A DNA stretch of 64,000 bases, taken from positions 62,001 through 126,000 of the forward strand of contig CAWFGU010000024.1 in the NCBI GenBank assembly GCA_963815505.1. The letters run 5' to 3'. Source of the stretch: CAXBBB01 sp963815505 (lineage in GTDB: Bacteria; Bacteroidota; Rhodothermia; Rhodothermales; BA12). Both the position numbers and the translations under genes were made by a program. The notes beneath the pieces were generated by a model that did not search any database, was not told where the DNA came from, and saw nothing but the letters and a program-made list of their open reading frames with translations. Positions 31,716 to 40,317 of the stretch are shown here, one piece after another; positions within the stretch are counted from its first letter, which is position 1; each line of letters opens with the position of its first letter.

Positions 31716-32045
31716 ATGCTCCGCCACGTCACCGTCGATTTGCTCGTTCTCGCGTTCACCATCTGGGCCGTGTGGAGCGGTCAGCCGTGGGCGCGTTGGG
31801 TAGTGGGCGGGTACACTGTCCTGATGGTCGCCCTCAAAGGTGTCGCACTGGCTTCAGGCATGCGCTTCGTTCGTCCCTCCGATGCGCCGCCTGAGTGGCT
31901 CAACCAGGTTCTGTATGCGGCGACGTTGTCGGTACTGCTCTTCGGCGGATCGGCATGGTACCCGGTCGCAGGTGCGTGGGCGATCCTCTGGGCCGTCATG
32001 GCGTACAGCGCTCGCAACATCGACCGGGCGAGCAAAAACGCCTGA
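31716..32045 (+). CDS. Small multi-pass membrane protein
   Basis: 109 residues with three to four hydrophobic helices: VDLLVLAFTIWAVW, VVGGYTVLMVALKGVALA, VLYAATLSVLLFGG, and a last one in WAILWAVMAY. A short tail RNIDRASKNA ends it. No family recognised; likely an inner-membrane protein. It starts 40 bp after gluQ on the same strand. Confidence 0.6.
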   Translation: MLRHVTVDLLVLAFTIWAVWSGQPWARWVVGGYTVLMVALKGVALASGMRFVRPSDAPPEWLNQVLYAATLSVLLFGGSAWYPVAGAWAILWAVMAYSARNIDRASKNA

Positions 32046-32046
32046 G

Positions 32047-32622
32047 TCACCAGCTGCGGCCGGCGTCCTCGATCAGCGTGCGGAGCGTGGCTTCAGATAC
32101 TTCGCCGTAGTTGATCGCGTAGGCGAGTGTGTCGCCCCGGAAGATCCACGTAGACGGGATCCATGTCATCGGCAGTCCCAGAAACTCCTTACGACGCAGT
32201 TCCTTGATTCCGGACGGACCGCGATCGGCTTGCAGGATCTCGGCCACGTCGCTCGGAATGCCGTTGTTGTTCATCTTCTCGCGACCGCTGCGCCCGTTGT
32301 TCCAGACGGTCACGAAGGCGAAGGTCGCGTCGGGCCGGTTCTCATTGAGCAGGGCGTGCCAGGCCGGAAACTCGTCGACGGAGTTGCCGCACCACGGCGC
32401 CCAGAAATGGATGACGTGTACGCCCGGCTCGGCCAGGATCCCGCGGACGGCAACCTCGGCGTCGGTAGGCACGGCGGGCGGTTGGACGAAGGCGGGAGCG
32501 TCGGTCATGGAGTCGGAAGTCTGAGCGTGGATCGGAAGCGCGAACACCAACGCCACGAGTGCGATCCACGGATACGCGCGTCGTACGGGTGGCCCCGCAG
32601 TCTGAGTGCCACCGCGTATCAC
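32047..32622 (-). CDS. Secreted thioredoxin-like protein with a single active-site Cys
   Basis: 191 residues with a hydrophobic N-terminal segment (WIALVALVFALPIHAQ). Residues about 55-185 match the thioredoxin fold: VHVIHFWAPWCGNS, then FAFVTVWNNG and a cis-Pro region LPMTWIPSTWIFRG. The CxxC motif is CGNS (Cys78 to Ser81), so the second Cys is missing. That rules out a standard dithiol oxidoreductase; an isomerase or binding role is possible. Its ATG overlaps the rsmI stop by 4 bp, so the two are co-transcribed. Confidence 0.7.
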   Translation of the reverse strand: MIRGGTQTAGPPVRRAYPWIALVALVFALPIHAQTSDSMTDAPAFVQPPAVPTDAEVAVRGILAEPGVHVIHFWAPWCGNSVDEFPAWHALLNENRPDATFAFVTVWNNGRSGREKMNNNGIPSDVAEILQADRGPSGIKELRRKEFLGLPMTWIPSTWIFRGDTLAYAINYGEVSEATLRTLIEDAGRSW

Positions 32623-33341
32623 GCCTCCACCTCCTCGTCATCTGCATCGTTCGCGAACACGCCTTCGGGCACGTACCCCGTTCCCGCGACGACCAGCACG
32701 ATCTCGCCTCTCACCTTGGCCTGGCCGGAATAGTGCGCATGCAGGTCCGATAGCGTGCCGCGGCGCACCTCCTCGAACTTCTTTGTGATCTCCCGGCAGA
32801 CGGCAGCGGGGCGGTCCGATCCCCACTCGTCGACCAGTTGGGCGAGCGAGCGCACGAGCCGGTGGGGGCTTTCGTAGAGCACCAGCGTCCGCGTCTCGCC
32901 AGCCAGTTCGCGGACGCGCGTCTGACGGCCCTTCTTCTGCGGCAGGAAGCCCTCGAACACGAACCGCTCGCACGGCAGCCCCGACGCCGTCAGCGCAGGC
33001 ACGAATGCCGTCGGCCCCGGCAGCGCGATCACGTCGACGCCTGCCTCGATGGCCGCGCGTACCAGGTAGAAGCCGGGGTCCGAAATGCCCGGACTTCCGG
33101 CGTCGGTGACCAGCGCGACCGTCTCGCCCGCCCGCATCCGGTCGACGAGCCACGGTGCGGTGCGGCGTTCGTTGTGGTCGTGGTAGGCGACGCGCGGCGT
33201 GTCGATGCCATAGTGCGCCAGCAGGTTGCCGCTCGTCCGCGTGTCCTCGCACGCCACCACGTCAGCCTCGCTTAGGACACGGACGGCGCGGTGGGTAATG
33301 TCTTCCAGATTGCCGACGGGCGTCGGGACGAGGTAGAGCAT
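32619..33341 (-). CDS. rsmI: 16S rRNA 2'-O-ribose C1402 methyltransferase
   Basis: 240 residues. VPTPVGNLEDITHRAVRVL at the N-terminus, CEDTRTSGNLLAHYGI, ALVTDAGSPGISDPGF and ALPGPTAFVPALTASGL are standard RsmI motifs; the last two form the SAM site. It methylates the ribose of C1402 in 16S rRNA, fine-tuning the decoding centre. It overlaps the thioredoxin-like gene by 4 bp and lies 1 bp from the deacetylase-like gene, so a small operon is likely. Confidence 0.9.
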   Translation of the reverse strand: MLYLVPTPVGNLEDITHRAVRVLSEADVVACEDTRTSGNLLAHYGIDTPRVAYHDHNERRTAPWLVDRMRAGETVALVTDAGSPGISDPGFYLVRAAIEAGVDVIALPGPTAFVPALTASGLPCERFVFEGFLPQKKGRQTRVRELAGETRTLVLYESPHRLVRSLAQLVDEWGSDRPAAVCREITKKFEEVRRGTLSDLHAHYSGQAKVRGEIVLVVAGTGYVPEGVFANDADDEEVEA

Positions 33342-33342
33342 G

Positions 33343-34218
33343 TCAGCGGTCGGCGAGAGGAGTCGGGGCGCCCGCTGCGGCTCGGCGCGCTTCGAGTTCG
33401 CGCACGGTCACGTAGTCGACGTAGAGGCCAGGTTTGGCTTCGATCCACGTCAGCAGGTCGTCCAGCCACCGTGACATGATGCCGTCGTTCCAGGCGTGGC
33501 GCGTAAAGTGGTCGTGGAAAAGGACGATGGCGAAGTCGTCGCCGCGTTCGAGCGAGGCGTCGATGTCGTGCCGCGCGCCCTGCATCGTCACGTCGTAGAT
33601 CGAGTCGGCGAGCGCCCACGTGTAATCGGTGCCGTTGGGGACGTAGGCCAGCGAGTCGGTGAACGTCGGGACCGGCAGCGTGTCGTGGGTGAGCCAGCGG
33701 AAGCCCAACGCTTGCACTATGGCGACGCTCTCGGGAGCACCCTGCGGATCGCGGCCGGGCGAGACGTACTTGATCATCGGGATGCCGACGGTCTCTTCGA
33801 GCATCCGTTTTCCACGCGCGAGGTGGGCGCGCATCGTGTCTAAATCGCTCCACGTCTGCGTATCGGGGGCGTAAAACTCGCTCCCGGTGTCGCCCGTGCG
33901 GGCGTTGCGGTGGCTCCAGCCGTGCTGGCTCACGTCGTGCCCACGGGCGACGTAGGCGCGCAGGCTCTCGGCCATCCGCCCGTCGGCGTTGTTCGCCGCC
34001 GTCAGCCGCTGCGGAATCACCGATAACTCGACCGGAGCGCCATGCCGCTCGGCGACAACTAGAAACGAGTCGATTTCCTGCGGTTGGATGTCGGTGTCGT
34101 GCATGAACACGTCGTCGACGCGGAGCATGACCGTCAGCGTGTCGGACGCGCCTGTGGGAATGGCACCGGGCGTACTGCACCCGGCGAGCAGACAGGCAGC
34201 GAGAGCGAGAAGGCGCAT
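33343..34218 (-). CDS. Polysaccharide-deacetylase-like lipoprotein
   Basis: 291 residues with lipobox LLAGC (Cys15). LRVDDVFMHDTD near the N-terminus holds candidate metal-binding Asp residues, and SQHGWSHRN gives the His pair. VSPGRDP lies in the middle; LFHDHFTRH near the end is the likely second His motif. This resembles NodB-like carbohydrate esterase 4 folds, which deacetylate peptidoglycan or polysaccharide. It may act at the outer or inner membrane after lipidation. Substrate unknown. Confidence 0.7.
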   Translation of the reverse strand: MRLLALAACLLAGCSTPGAIPTGASDTLTVMLRVDDVFMHDTDIQPQEIDSFLVVAERHGAPVELSVIPQRLTAANNADGRMAESLRAYVARGHDVSQHGWSHRNARTGDTGSEFYAPDTQTWSDLDTMRAHLARGKRMLEETVGIPMIKYVSPGRDPQGAPESVAIVQALGFRWLTHDTLPVPTFTDSLAYVPNGTDYTWALADSIYDVTMQGARHDIDASLERGDDFAIVLFHDHFTRHAWNDGIMSRWLDDLLTWIEAKPGLYVDYVTVRELEARRAAAGAPTPLADR

Positions 34219-34275
34219 GGGTGGCGGGGTGAGGCGCGAGTAAACTACGGGGCGTGGTGGCGAGGCGAGAGGCCG

Positions 34276-35700
34276 CTAGCTCGGGCGGCTGCGCTTGAGG
34301 CGAAGGCGGCCCGGTCGCAGGCGTTGGGGCCAGCGCAGCCACAAAGGCAGACCTCGGCTCGACAGCATTAGCCACAGCCCGAGGCCACCCAGAAATCCGT
34401 TGGCCGCCCACATCCCGATCCAAGGCGCCAGAAGCCCCCGGTCCGACAGCTTCTCGCCGTTGACGAGAAGGATCCAGTAGAACAAGAAGATCGCCAGTGC
34501 CACGCCTCCCGTCGATGCCAGCCCGCCGCGCCTAAAGATCAACGCTAGCGGTGCGGCGATGAGCGCGAAGATCAGGCACGCAAGCGCAACGGCGAACTTC
34601 TTGTAGATCTCGACGCGGCTTCGGTCGGCGCGGTCGCGCGTGTAGTTCAGACTGTTGCTCCGCCCTTCGACTTGCCGTGCCAGGTCGCGCAGGTTGCCCA
34701 GCGCGCGATCGGCGATGCGGCGCCGGTCTGGTTGACGAAGTCCGGCCAGCGGGTCATCGGGTGTGGGTGGCGCGTCGGGCTGGAGCGAGAGGGCGACAGG
34801 GTAGGGCAGAGCGCCATCGCCCACCGCATCGCCGGTAGGAGTGGGCATCAGCAGCAGGCGGAGCAGCGAGTCGGTTTCGGTCACGATGACGCGCTCGCGC
34901 TCGGTGGCGTCGCGGTCCAGACTGTCGACCAGTGCAATCAGGCCGCTCGTCGGTGTCGTCCGGTCGGTTCGGTAGTTGGACCCTTCGGAGCGCTCGAACC
35001 CGAAGTCGCCCAGGTCGAGCCGGATGCGCAGCGTGGCGAATGCGATCTGCTCGTCGCGCTCGACGGCGTACTCGTTGAGCCGCATCAATCGGCCCGCCGA
35101 TCCGCGCTGGAGCACCAAGTCGACCCGGTCGCCGGGCTGCGACTCCAGGCGTCCGCTCTCGGCTCGGATCACGCGCCGTTTGTCCGCGCCCTCGGAGTAG
35201 TCGAAGACCGTCACCCCGGCCAATCGCCCCGGCGAGGGAATGGCGTCGACGAGGATCGCGTAGCCGCTGAGTTCTTCGTAGAACACGCCCGGCGCCAGGG
35301 CAAACCCCGGACTGCTGCGCCGGATGTCCTGCCACAGGCTCCGCGCGCGGAAGTTGGCTTCGGGCAGGATCACGTTGTTGACGTGCAGCATCCCCAGCGA
35401 CACCAGCCCGGCCACGACCAAAACCGGCCACGCCAGTTGCGGCAGCGACACGCCCGCACTCCGCGCCGCATCGTACGCTCGGCTGTCGGCCAGCCGCCCG
35501 AACGCCGTCAGGACCGCGATGAGCATCGACATCGGCACGGCGAGCGTGACCATGTAGCTCAGGTTGTAGGCGATCAGCTCGGCAATCGCCGGCAACGGAA
35601 TCCCCTTGCCGACCAGCTCCTTCTGATACCGGATCAGAAATTGGAGCAGCAGCAGCAGGATCAGCGTCGCCAGCCAGCCCACGAACGGGCCGGGCAGCAT
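34276..35700 (-). CDS. LptF/LptG-family lipopolysaccharide export permease, 5' end disrupted
   Basis: 474 residues as read from ATG at 35700. Hydrophobic helices near residues 8-25 (LATLILLLLLQFLI), 50-70, and three at the C-terminus (CLIFALIAAPLALIF, VALAIFLFYWILLV, WAANGFLGGLGLWLML) frame a long beta-jellyroll periplasmic part, as in LptF/G. These permeases, with LptB, extract lipopolysaccharide from the inner membrane. The normal N-terminal part (SIKLLHRHVVR) is encoded just upstream at 35701-35733 but has no in-frame ATG, GTG or TTG close by. An ATG for it exists at 36424, beyond an inserted toxin-antitoxin segment. Confidence 0.8.
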   Translation of the reverse strand: MLPGPFVGWLATLILLLLLQFLIRYQKELVGKGIPLPAIAELIAYNLSYMVTLAVPMSMLIAVLTAFGRLADSRAYDAARSAGVSLPQLAWPVLVVAGLVSLGMLHVNNVILPEANFRARSLWQDIRRSSPGFALAPGVFYEELSGYAILVDAIPSPGRLAGVTVFDYSEGADKRRVIRAESGRLESQPGDRVDLVLQRGSAGRLMRLNEYAVERDEQIAFATLRIRLDLGDFGFERSEGSNYRTDRTTPTSGLIALVDSLDRDATERERVIVTETDSLLRLLLMPTPTGDAVGDGALPYPVALSLQPDAPPTPDDPLAGLRQPDRRRIADRALGNLRDLARQVEGRSNSLNYTRDRADRSRVEIYKKFAVALACLIFALIAAPLALIFRRGGLASTGGVALAIFLFYWILLVNGEKLSDRGLLAPWIGMWAANGFLGGLGLWLMLSSRGLPLWLRWPQRLRPGRLRLKRSRPS

Positions 35701-35739
35701 GCGGACGACGTGTCGGTGGAGGAGTTTGATGGAGAGAGG
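35680..35739. repeat. 60-bp direct repeat, copy A
   Basis: 57 of 60 positions match 36350-36409. It encodes the start of the LptF/G-type gene (SIKLLHRHVVRMLPGPFV on the minus strand). The two copies flank the toxin-antitoxin genes. Confidence 0.9.
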
Positions 35740-35752
35740 GTGAGACGGAACG

Positions 35753-36079
35753 TCAGGAGGAGGAGACCTCGACCACCTCGCCGGAACGTCCGGCGTGCAG
35801 CGCCTCGTTCGCGTCAGTCACGAGAGGCAATAGATCTTCAAGTCGGTTGCTGGGAGCGCGCAGCACGACGATGAGCAGGTCGACGTTCGGCGTGTTCTGC
35901 TGATACCGCAGGTTGCTGTCGACGGTGATGAAGGCGTCAAACTCGAGTTCTGCGAGAGCCAGCAGCTTTCCGTTCGTGACACCGCTCCAGCCCATTTCCT
36001 GCACGCTGGCTACATCGTGGTCGCGAAACGCCGGGCGTAGTTTACGGGTCGGTAGACACTCGTCGAACAGCACACGCAT
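35753..36079 (-). CDS. DUF5615 PIN-like toxin
   Basis: 108 residues. RVLFDECLPTRK at the N-terminus, VTNGKLLALAELEFDAFIT and DSNLRYQQN match the DUF5615 Mut7-C-like PIN fold, with acidic residues D7, E8 and the later D of VDSN as candidate metal ligands. Such proteins are thought to be RNases paired with DUF433 antitoxins. The start codon shares one base with the antitoxin stop, a typical toxin-antitoxin arrangement. The pair lies between the two 60-bp repeats of the LptF/G-type gene. Confidence 0.8.
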   Translation of the reverse strand: MRVLFDECLPTRKLRPAFRDHDVASVQEMGWSGVTNGKLLALAELEFDAFITVDSNLRYQQNTPNVDLLIVVLRAPSNRLEDLLPLVTDANEALHAGRSGEVVEVSSS

Positions 36080-36294
36080 CAGGCTGTCTCGGTGACGAGA
36101 GCTTGTTTGGAGAGGTGCAAGAATGCTGCAGCCTGCTCACGCGAAACGCCGGGAAAGTCGAGGAGAAACTCGTTTAGAGACTCTCCGGCGCTGAGATAAT
36201 CAACAAGATTCTGGACGGGCACCCGCGTGCCGACGAAGACCGGAGTTCCGCCGAGGATGTCGGGATCGGAGTGCCAGACGGAGCGCGCTTTCAT
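36079..36294 (-). CDS. DUF433 antitoxin
   Basis: 71 residues. HSDPDILGGTPVFVGTRVPV, VDYLSAGESLNEFLLDFPGV and EQAAAFLHL are the hallmark DUF433 segments, a helix-turn-helix-like DNA-binding fold found in VapB-type antitoxins. It precedes and is translationally coupled to the DUF5615 toxin, so it neutralises it and probably represses the pair. Coding density and base use are like the neighbours. Confidence 0.85.
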   Translation of the reverse strand: MKARSVWHSDPDILGGTPVFVGTRVPVQNLVDYLSAGESLNEFLLDFPGVSREQAAAFLHLSKQALVTETA

Positions 36295-36349
36295 GAGCCG
36301 GACGGTTGATGCAGTCCTTGAACATGCGGCGGTGCGCTTCGATCCGGCT

Positions 36350-36409
36350 CACGAAGGGGCCGGGCAGCATGCGGACGACGTGTCGGTGGAGCAGTTTAAT
36401 GGAGAGAGG
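36350..36409. repeat. 60-bp direct repeat, copy B
   Basis: Matches copy A (35680-35739) at 57 of 60 positions. Offset between copies is 670 bp. Confidence 0.9.
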
Positions 36410-36424
36410 TGGTGCGCTGCGCAA
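36350..36424 (-). pseudogene. 5' remnant of the LptF/G-type gene, with the original-looking start
   Basis: An ATG at 36424 opens MRSAPPLSIKLLHRHVVRML, then PGPFV, after which the frame leaves the LptF/G sequence for unrelated codons (SRIEAHRRMF). The first 25 residues agree with the intact gene's expected N-terminus. This is what remains of the ancestral 5' end after the 670-bp segment arose. Confidence 0.7.
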
Positions 36425-36480
36425 AGGTAGAACGCACGAGAAGGAGGCTTCGCTTCAATCTGTGCCTGCGCGCCTGCGCA

Positions 36481-38919
36481 TCAGAACGCTACACTCGCGC
36501 CGACGGCGAACGTGCGCGGCAGCCCCGGACGCAGGCCGGCCGGACGGTCCGCTACGGCGTACACTTCGTTGGTGGCGTTGCGCAGTGTGGCGTACAGGTA
36601 AACGCCTCCTGAAATTCGGTATCCGATTCGAAGGTCGAGCGTCGCGTGGGCGCTGATCGTGCGGTCTGGGTCGAACGGACCTTGGCCGGCCTGAGTGCGC
36701 ATCCGGCCCGTAAACGCGAGGGCGGCGAACGCCTCTGCTCGTCCCTGAATCACACCGACTTCGGCGTATCCCTGGTGGCGCGGTTGGTAAGGCAACTCGT
36801 CGCCCTGCGCGACCGTCCCCCAGGGGCCAAACGTGCTCTCGAACCCGTGGTCGAAGCGGCTGGAGGTGTAGGTGTAGGCTACGCGCAGAGGCAGGCGCAG
36901 CATATACAGACCAAGCACGGTCCCTGCATCCGTGTCGGCTGCGGCTTCGAGACCGTAGGTGGTGGCCTCGCCGCCATTGAAGCGCTCAGTCGTTCCGCCG
37001 CCGCCCGCCGCGGCCAGGTCTGAGCCGAGCAGGTTGGCGTAGTCGCTCCAAAACCCGGTGATCGACGCCTGCACCTGGCGACGCTCCACGCGCGCGCCCA
37101 GTTCGTAGGCCACGCTTTGCTCGGGCTCGGCGCCTTGCTGCGATCCGGGAGGCGCAAAGCCGCGGTGAACGCCACCAAACGCATGGATGCCCGGCTCAAT
37201 CTCGACGTCGACACCTACTCCGGGAATCCAGGCGGCAACATGGTTGCGGCGCGTCTTGAGATCGGCTCCCGTTCGTTCGGGGTCGGATGTGCCCCAGTCG
37301 TCGCGGCGGAGGACTACGTTTTCGTGGCGCAGACCCGGCAACAGCGTGACCCGCCCGATCTGGCTGCGAACTTGAAGGTGACCGCTGATCGCGTCGGCTG
37401 ATTCGAGCCGGTTGCTGTCCGAACCCGGATCGCCCCTACTGGTGCGCGACATATCGCCCGCCTCCATCCGGTAGCCATCGACCCACTGAAAGCGATCCAT
37501 CTGATCCCGGTGGAGCCGCGCGCCGATCTCGAGTCGGTGCTCCATGCGTCCCGTTTCGAATCGGGTACGGATACTCGCCTGAAGCCCCTCGGCGCGATAA
37601 GCCCGGTTGTTGGCTTTGACCAGGAGAGCGTCGTCGCTGCTGGGCGTGCCCGACAGGATAGCCGTCTCAGCGGCGTAGCGAGACGGGGCCGACAAGATGC
37701 TAGAGATGCCTACCGCACCGCCGCCTGCATCGACCTTATCCAGCTTGTACCAGTTGCGCTCGAACGCCGTCGCATAGCCCGTCACCTGCGCGCTCGTTCG
37801 AGGGGATGGCTCGATGGTGTAGCGAACGGCGGCTTGGCGCTGCTCGGCATCCATCTCGTCGATCTGCGATCCGGCGTAGCGGCGGAAGGGTGTGGCGGCG
37901 AAATCGGGAGCGCTCAGGCCGAGGTAGGTCTCGTCGCTGAGTTCGCTGGTCATGCTCAGTTTGACACTCAGCCGATGCTGAACGGCCGCCGCAGCGTCGG
38001 TGTGCACCTCGGCCTTGGCCAAGAGGTCGGTCTTTCCAAACCCCGTTTCAGCCCCGGTGTCGAGCGCTTTGAAGCCGTCGCTCTGGTTGCGAAGCGCTTG
38101 GATGAGGATACCGCCGTGCGTCCACCGGCGACCTGCGTACAGGTGCAGCAGGCGTCCGCCGTGCGAGAGCGTGCGGGCATCGGCCGAGCCGCTGACGGCG
38201 TTCGGCCCGTCTGGAATGGGCTGCGAGATCAGGTTGAGCGCGCCGCTCGTCGTGATGGGTCCGGTGCGTATCTGGCTGGCGCCGGTCTGAACTTCGAGGC
38301 CCGCCATCCGCGCGACGGTGGGAAAGTAGTAGGCAGCGGGCGCGCTATAGGGCGCGGGGGCGACGGGGACGCCGTCTTCCAATACGGTGATCTTCTCGGA
38401 CCGCTCGCTTCCACTTCCGCGCAGGCCGATGTTGGGGCGCAAGCCGTAGCCGTCTTCCTCGGACACGTACACGCCTGGCACGCGACGCAGCACGCGGTTC
38501 ACGTCTGCACTGGCGAATCGGCCGATTTCGCGTGGACCGATGACGTGGACGGCTCCGGGCAAGCTGAGAGCGTTGCTCCCCGAAAGGGTGGCATGCTCGA
38601 CCACCACCTCGCCCATCTCGTAGATCGCCGCGCGAAGCCGCACGTCGACGCGGATTGTATCGGATTTCTGATCGAAGGGAAGACGCGTGGTCTGGTAGCC
38701 CAAGGCACGCACAACCAGTTCGCGGGCTTGTTCATCGACCAATCGCAACTCGTACTGCCCTCGCCCATCCGTGACCGCACCGACGCCTCCAGCCGAGACA
38801 TGTGCGCCGACTATAGCGGCGCCAGAGGAGGCTCCGGTCACCGCGCCCGAAAGCAGTCGGACGGGCTGCGCGTCCGCAGGGAAGGCGGCGAGTGCGACGA
38901 GCAGGAAAAAGCGAGCCAT
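36481..38919 (-). CDS. TonB-dependent receptor, FecA-like
   Basis: 812 residues with signal peptide (FFLLVALAAFPADAQ), a carboxypeptidase-regulatory-like domain (LLSGAVTGASSGAAIVGAHV), and a plug with VLRRVPGVYVSEEDGYGLRP and NIGLRGSGSERSEKITVLED. This pattern is shared with FecA-like siderophore/ferric-citrate receptors. The barrel ends with RTFAVGASVAF. It imports a metal chelate or small ligand. The frame is intact. It has no adjacent sigma/anti-sigma pair, unlike classical fecARI loci. Its upstream region (38920-38960) is A+T-rich. Confidence 0.85.
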   Translation of the reverse strand: MARFFLLVALAAFPADAQPVRLLSGAVTGASSGAAIVGAHVSAGGVGAVTDGRGQYELRLVDEQARELVVRALGYQTTRLPFDQKSDTIRVDVRLRAAIYEMGEVVVEHATLSGSNALSLPGAVHVIGPREIGRFASADVNRVLRRVPGVYVSEEDGYGLRPNIGLRGSGSERSEKITVLEDGVPVAPAPYSAPAAYYFPTVARMAGLEVQTGASQIRTGPITTSGALNLISQPIPDGPNAVSGSADARTLSHGGRLLHLYAGRRWTHGGILIQALRNQSDGFKALDTGAETGFGKTDLLAKAEVHTDAAAAVQHRLSVKLSMTSELSDETYLGLSAPDFAATPFRRYAGSQIDEMDAEQRQAAVRYTIEPSPRTSAQVTGYATAFERNWYKLDKVDAGGGAVGISSILSAPSRYAAETAILSGTPSSDDALLVKANNRAYRAEGLQASIRTRFETGRMEHRLEIGARLHRDQMDRFQWVDGYRMEAGDMSRTSRGDPGSDSNRLESADAISGHLQVRSQIGRVTLLPGLRHENVVLRRDDWGTSDPERTGADLKTRRNHVAAWIPGVGVDVEIEPGIHAFGGVHRGFAPPGSQQGAEPEQSVAYELGARVERRQVQASITGFWSDYANLLGSDLAAAGGGGTTERFNGGEATTYGLEAAADTDAGTVLGLYMLRLPLRVAYTYTSSRFDHGFESTFGPWGTVAQGDELPYQPRHQGYAEVGVIQGRAEAFAALAFTGRMRTQAGQGPFDPDRTISAHATLDLRIGYRISGGVYLYATLRNATNEVYAVADRPAGLRPGLPRTFAVGASVAF

Positions 38920-39042
38920 GTCAGCGATAGCATTTGACGTAGACTGAATCTAAATAGACGGAATTGTACGGGGTCGTCAAAGCTCTGCAAAGGATGACTG
39001 GTAGCACTGAGGAGCGGACGGGGTGCAGTCGTCAACATCTAG

Positions 39043-39398
39043 TGGCTCACCGATGGGGAGCAGGCTCGGACCCTCCACGAACAGCACACCGAGTACATGG
39101 GCGAAGGCGGTCGTAGCGTAACTCCGATGTCGGGAGGCGGTGATGTGTTGACCTACAGCGCGCACCTCGCGACGCGGGCATACCCTGTGAACGTCGGATC
39201 TCAGAGTCGAAGGTCTCGACGCTGCCAGCGACACTGATCGTCGGCAATGCCGGATATCGAGGCTGTGCCAAAATCGCGCGTGCCGAAGCCGAACGCATCC
39301 GGTGGAAGTACGACGAGGGCTTGCGTCCAGGCGCTGGGGATCCGCCCAAAGACAACGTCTGCGCAGCGCGGCCCAGGACCAGAGCACTCGGAGAGTAA
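39043..39398 (+). pseudogene. Possible decayed or frameshifted gene remnant
   Basis: Two frames with coding-like composition join near 39200: the first contains EQARTLHEQHTEYMGEGG and DVLTYSAHLATRAYPVNVG, the second STLPATLIVGNAGYRGCAKI and ERIRWKYDEGLRPGAG, ending with TAA at 39396-39398. No start codon or family is recognised. The rest of 38920-39455 contains only a likely promoter region. A single gene broken by one indel fits the data, but a chance open frame cannot be excluded. Confidence 0.3.
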
Positions 39399-39455
39399 GT
39401 GCGCTGCATCCCACATCGGCGTGACGCGTTGATGCGGTCCACCTGCCTGATGCCG

Positions 39456-40088
39456 ATGACGATCCAGTCGTTTACGTTCAACCCGTTCGCCACTACGTCG
39501 TATCTCGTCGTGAGCGAGGGCGAGGCCGCGTTGATCGACGCGTCGCCGCACACGCCGGACGAAGTCGACCAGGTCGTTCAGGCTATCGTGAAGAGCGGCG
39601 CCACGCCGACGCACCTGCTGCTGACACACGCGCACATCGACCACATCCTGGGCGCGCACGCGCTGTCCGAGCGGCTGGAGTTGCCGTGGAAGATGGACCC
39701 GGCCGAGACGCCGCTGCTGACGCGCTCGTCTGAGCAGGCCGCGATGTTTGGAGTCCCCGACTTCGAGGCGCCGACGACTACGACTCCGCTGCGCGGTGGC
39801 GACACGATTGCGTTCGGTGACCGGACGTGGCGGGTGCTCTCCGTGCCCGGACACTCGCCTGGATCGCTCGCGTTCTACGACGCCGACGCCGCGACACTTT
39901 TTGGCGGCGACGCGCTCTTTCGCCGCTCCATCGGACGCACCGACCTACCGCTCGGCGATCTACCAACGCTGATGCGGTCGATCCACACCCAACTGCTCAC
40001 GCTCCCGCCCGACACGCGCGTCCTCCCAGGCCACGGCCCACCGACGACGGTCGGCGAGGAATCTGCCCACAATCCTTTTCTGACCTGA
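39456..40088 (+). CDS. Metallo-beta-lactamase-fold hydrolase, glyoxalase II-like
   Basis: 210 residues from ATG at 39456. The metal motif is LLTHAHIDHILG, followed by VPGHSPGSLAFY, FGGDALF and a late LPGHGPPTT. This is the layout of cytoplasmic glyoxalase II-like hydrolases that release glutathione or other thiols from thioesters. The exact substrate is not known. Starts at 39399 or 39450 would add unrelated residues. The next three genes follow closely. Confidence 0.85.
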   Translation: MTIQSFTFNPFATTSYLVVSEGEAALIDASPHTPDEVDQVVQAIVKSGATPTHLLLTHAHIDHILGAHALSERLELPWKMDPAETPLLTRSSEQAAMFGVPDFEAPTTTTPLRGGDTIAFGDRTWRVLSVPGHSPGSLAFYDADAATLFGGDALFRRSIGRTDLPLGDLPTLMRSIHTQLLTLPPDTRVLPGHGPPTTVGEESAHNPFLT

Positions 40089-40093
40089 CGCCC

Positions 40094-40291
40094 ATGACTA
40101 CCGCTCGCACACTCCTGTTGACCGTCGCCGCGACCGGCGCGTTCGCTCTCGTAGCCCGCGCCCTCAAACCCAAGGCGCCGTTCCCGCCGCCCCGCCGCCT
40201 GCCGCCGCCGGCCGTCGGCTCGTTCGATCCGCTCGAACTGCCCAAGCCGCAGCAAGACGCGCTGCTCAGCGAACTGGGCGGCATGACCTGA
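40094..40291 (+). CDS. Small membrane-anchored protein
   Basis: 65 residues. An N-terminal helix (LLLTVAATGAFALVARAL) is followed by a Pro-rich linker (KAPFPPPRRLPPP) and a short acidic helix (PLELPKPQQDALLSELGG). It begins 5 bp after the preceding stop, suggesting co-transcription. No family known. Confidence 0.65.
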   Translation: MTTARTLLLTVAATGAFALVARALKPKAPFPPPRRLPPPAVGSFDPLELPKPQQDALLSELGGMT

Positions 40292-40317
40292 CAGGTTTCG
40301 TCTGACTCCCCGATTCA

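Noticed and set aside
35680..36409. Target-site duplication of a transposon
   Set aside because: 60 bp is far longer than usual target duplications and no inverted termini are seen; mechanism left open.
37510..38937. 475-codon open frame on the plus strand
   Set aside because: Antisense to the intact FecA-like receptor; no family motif.
39043..39398. Transposase remnant
   Set aside because: No DDE, HUH or other transposase motif; kept only as an unidentified remnant.
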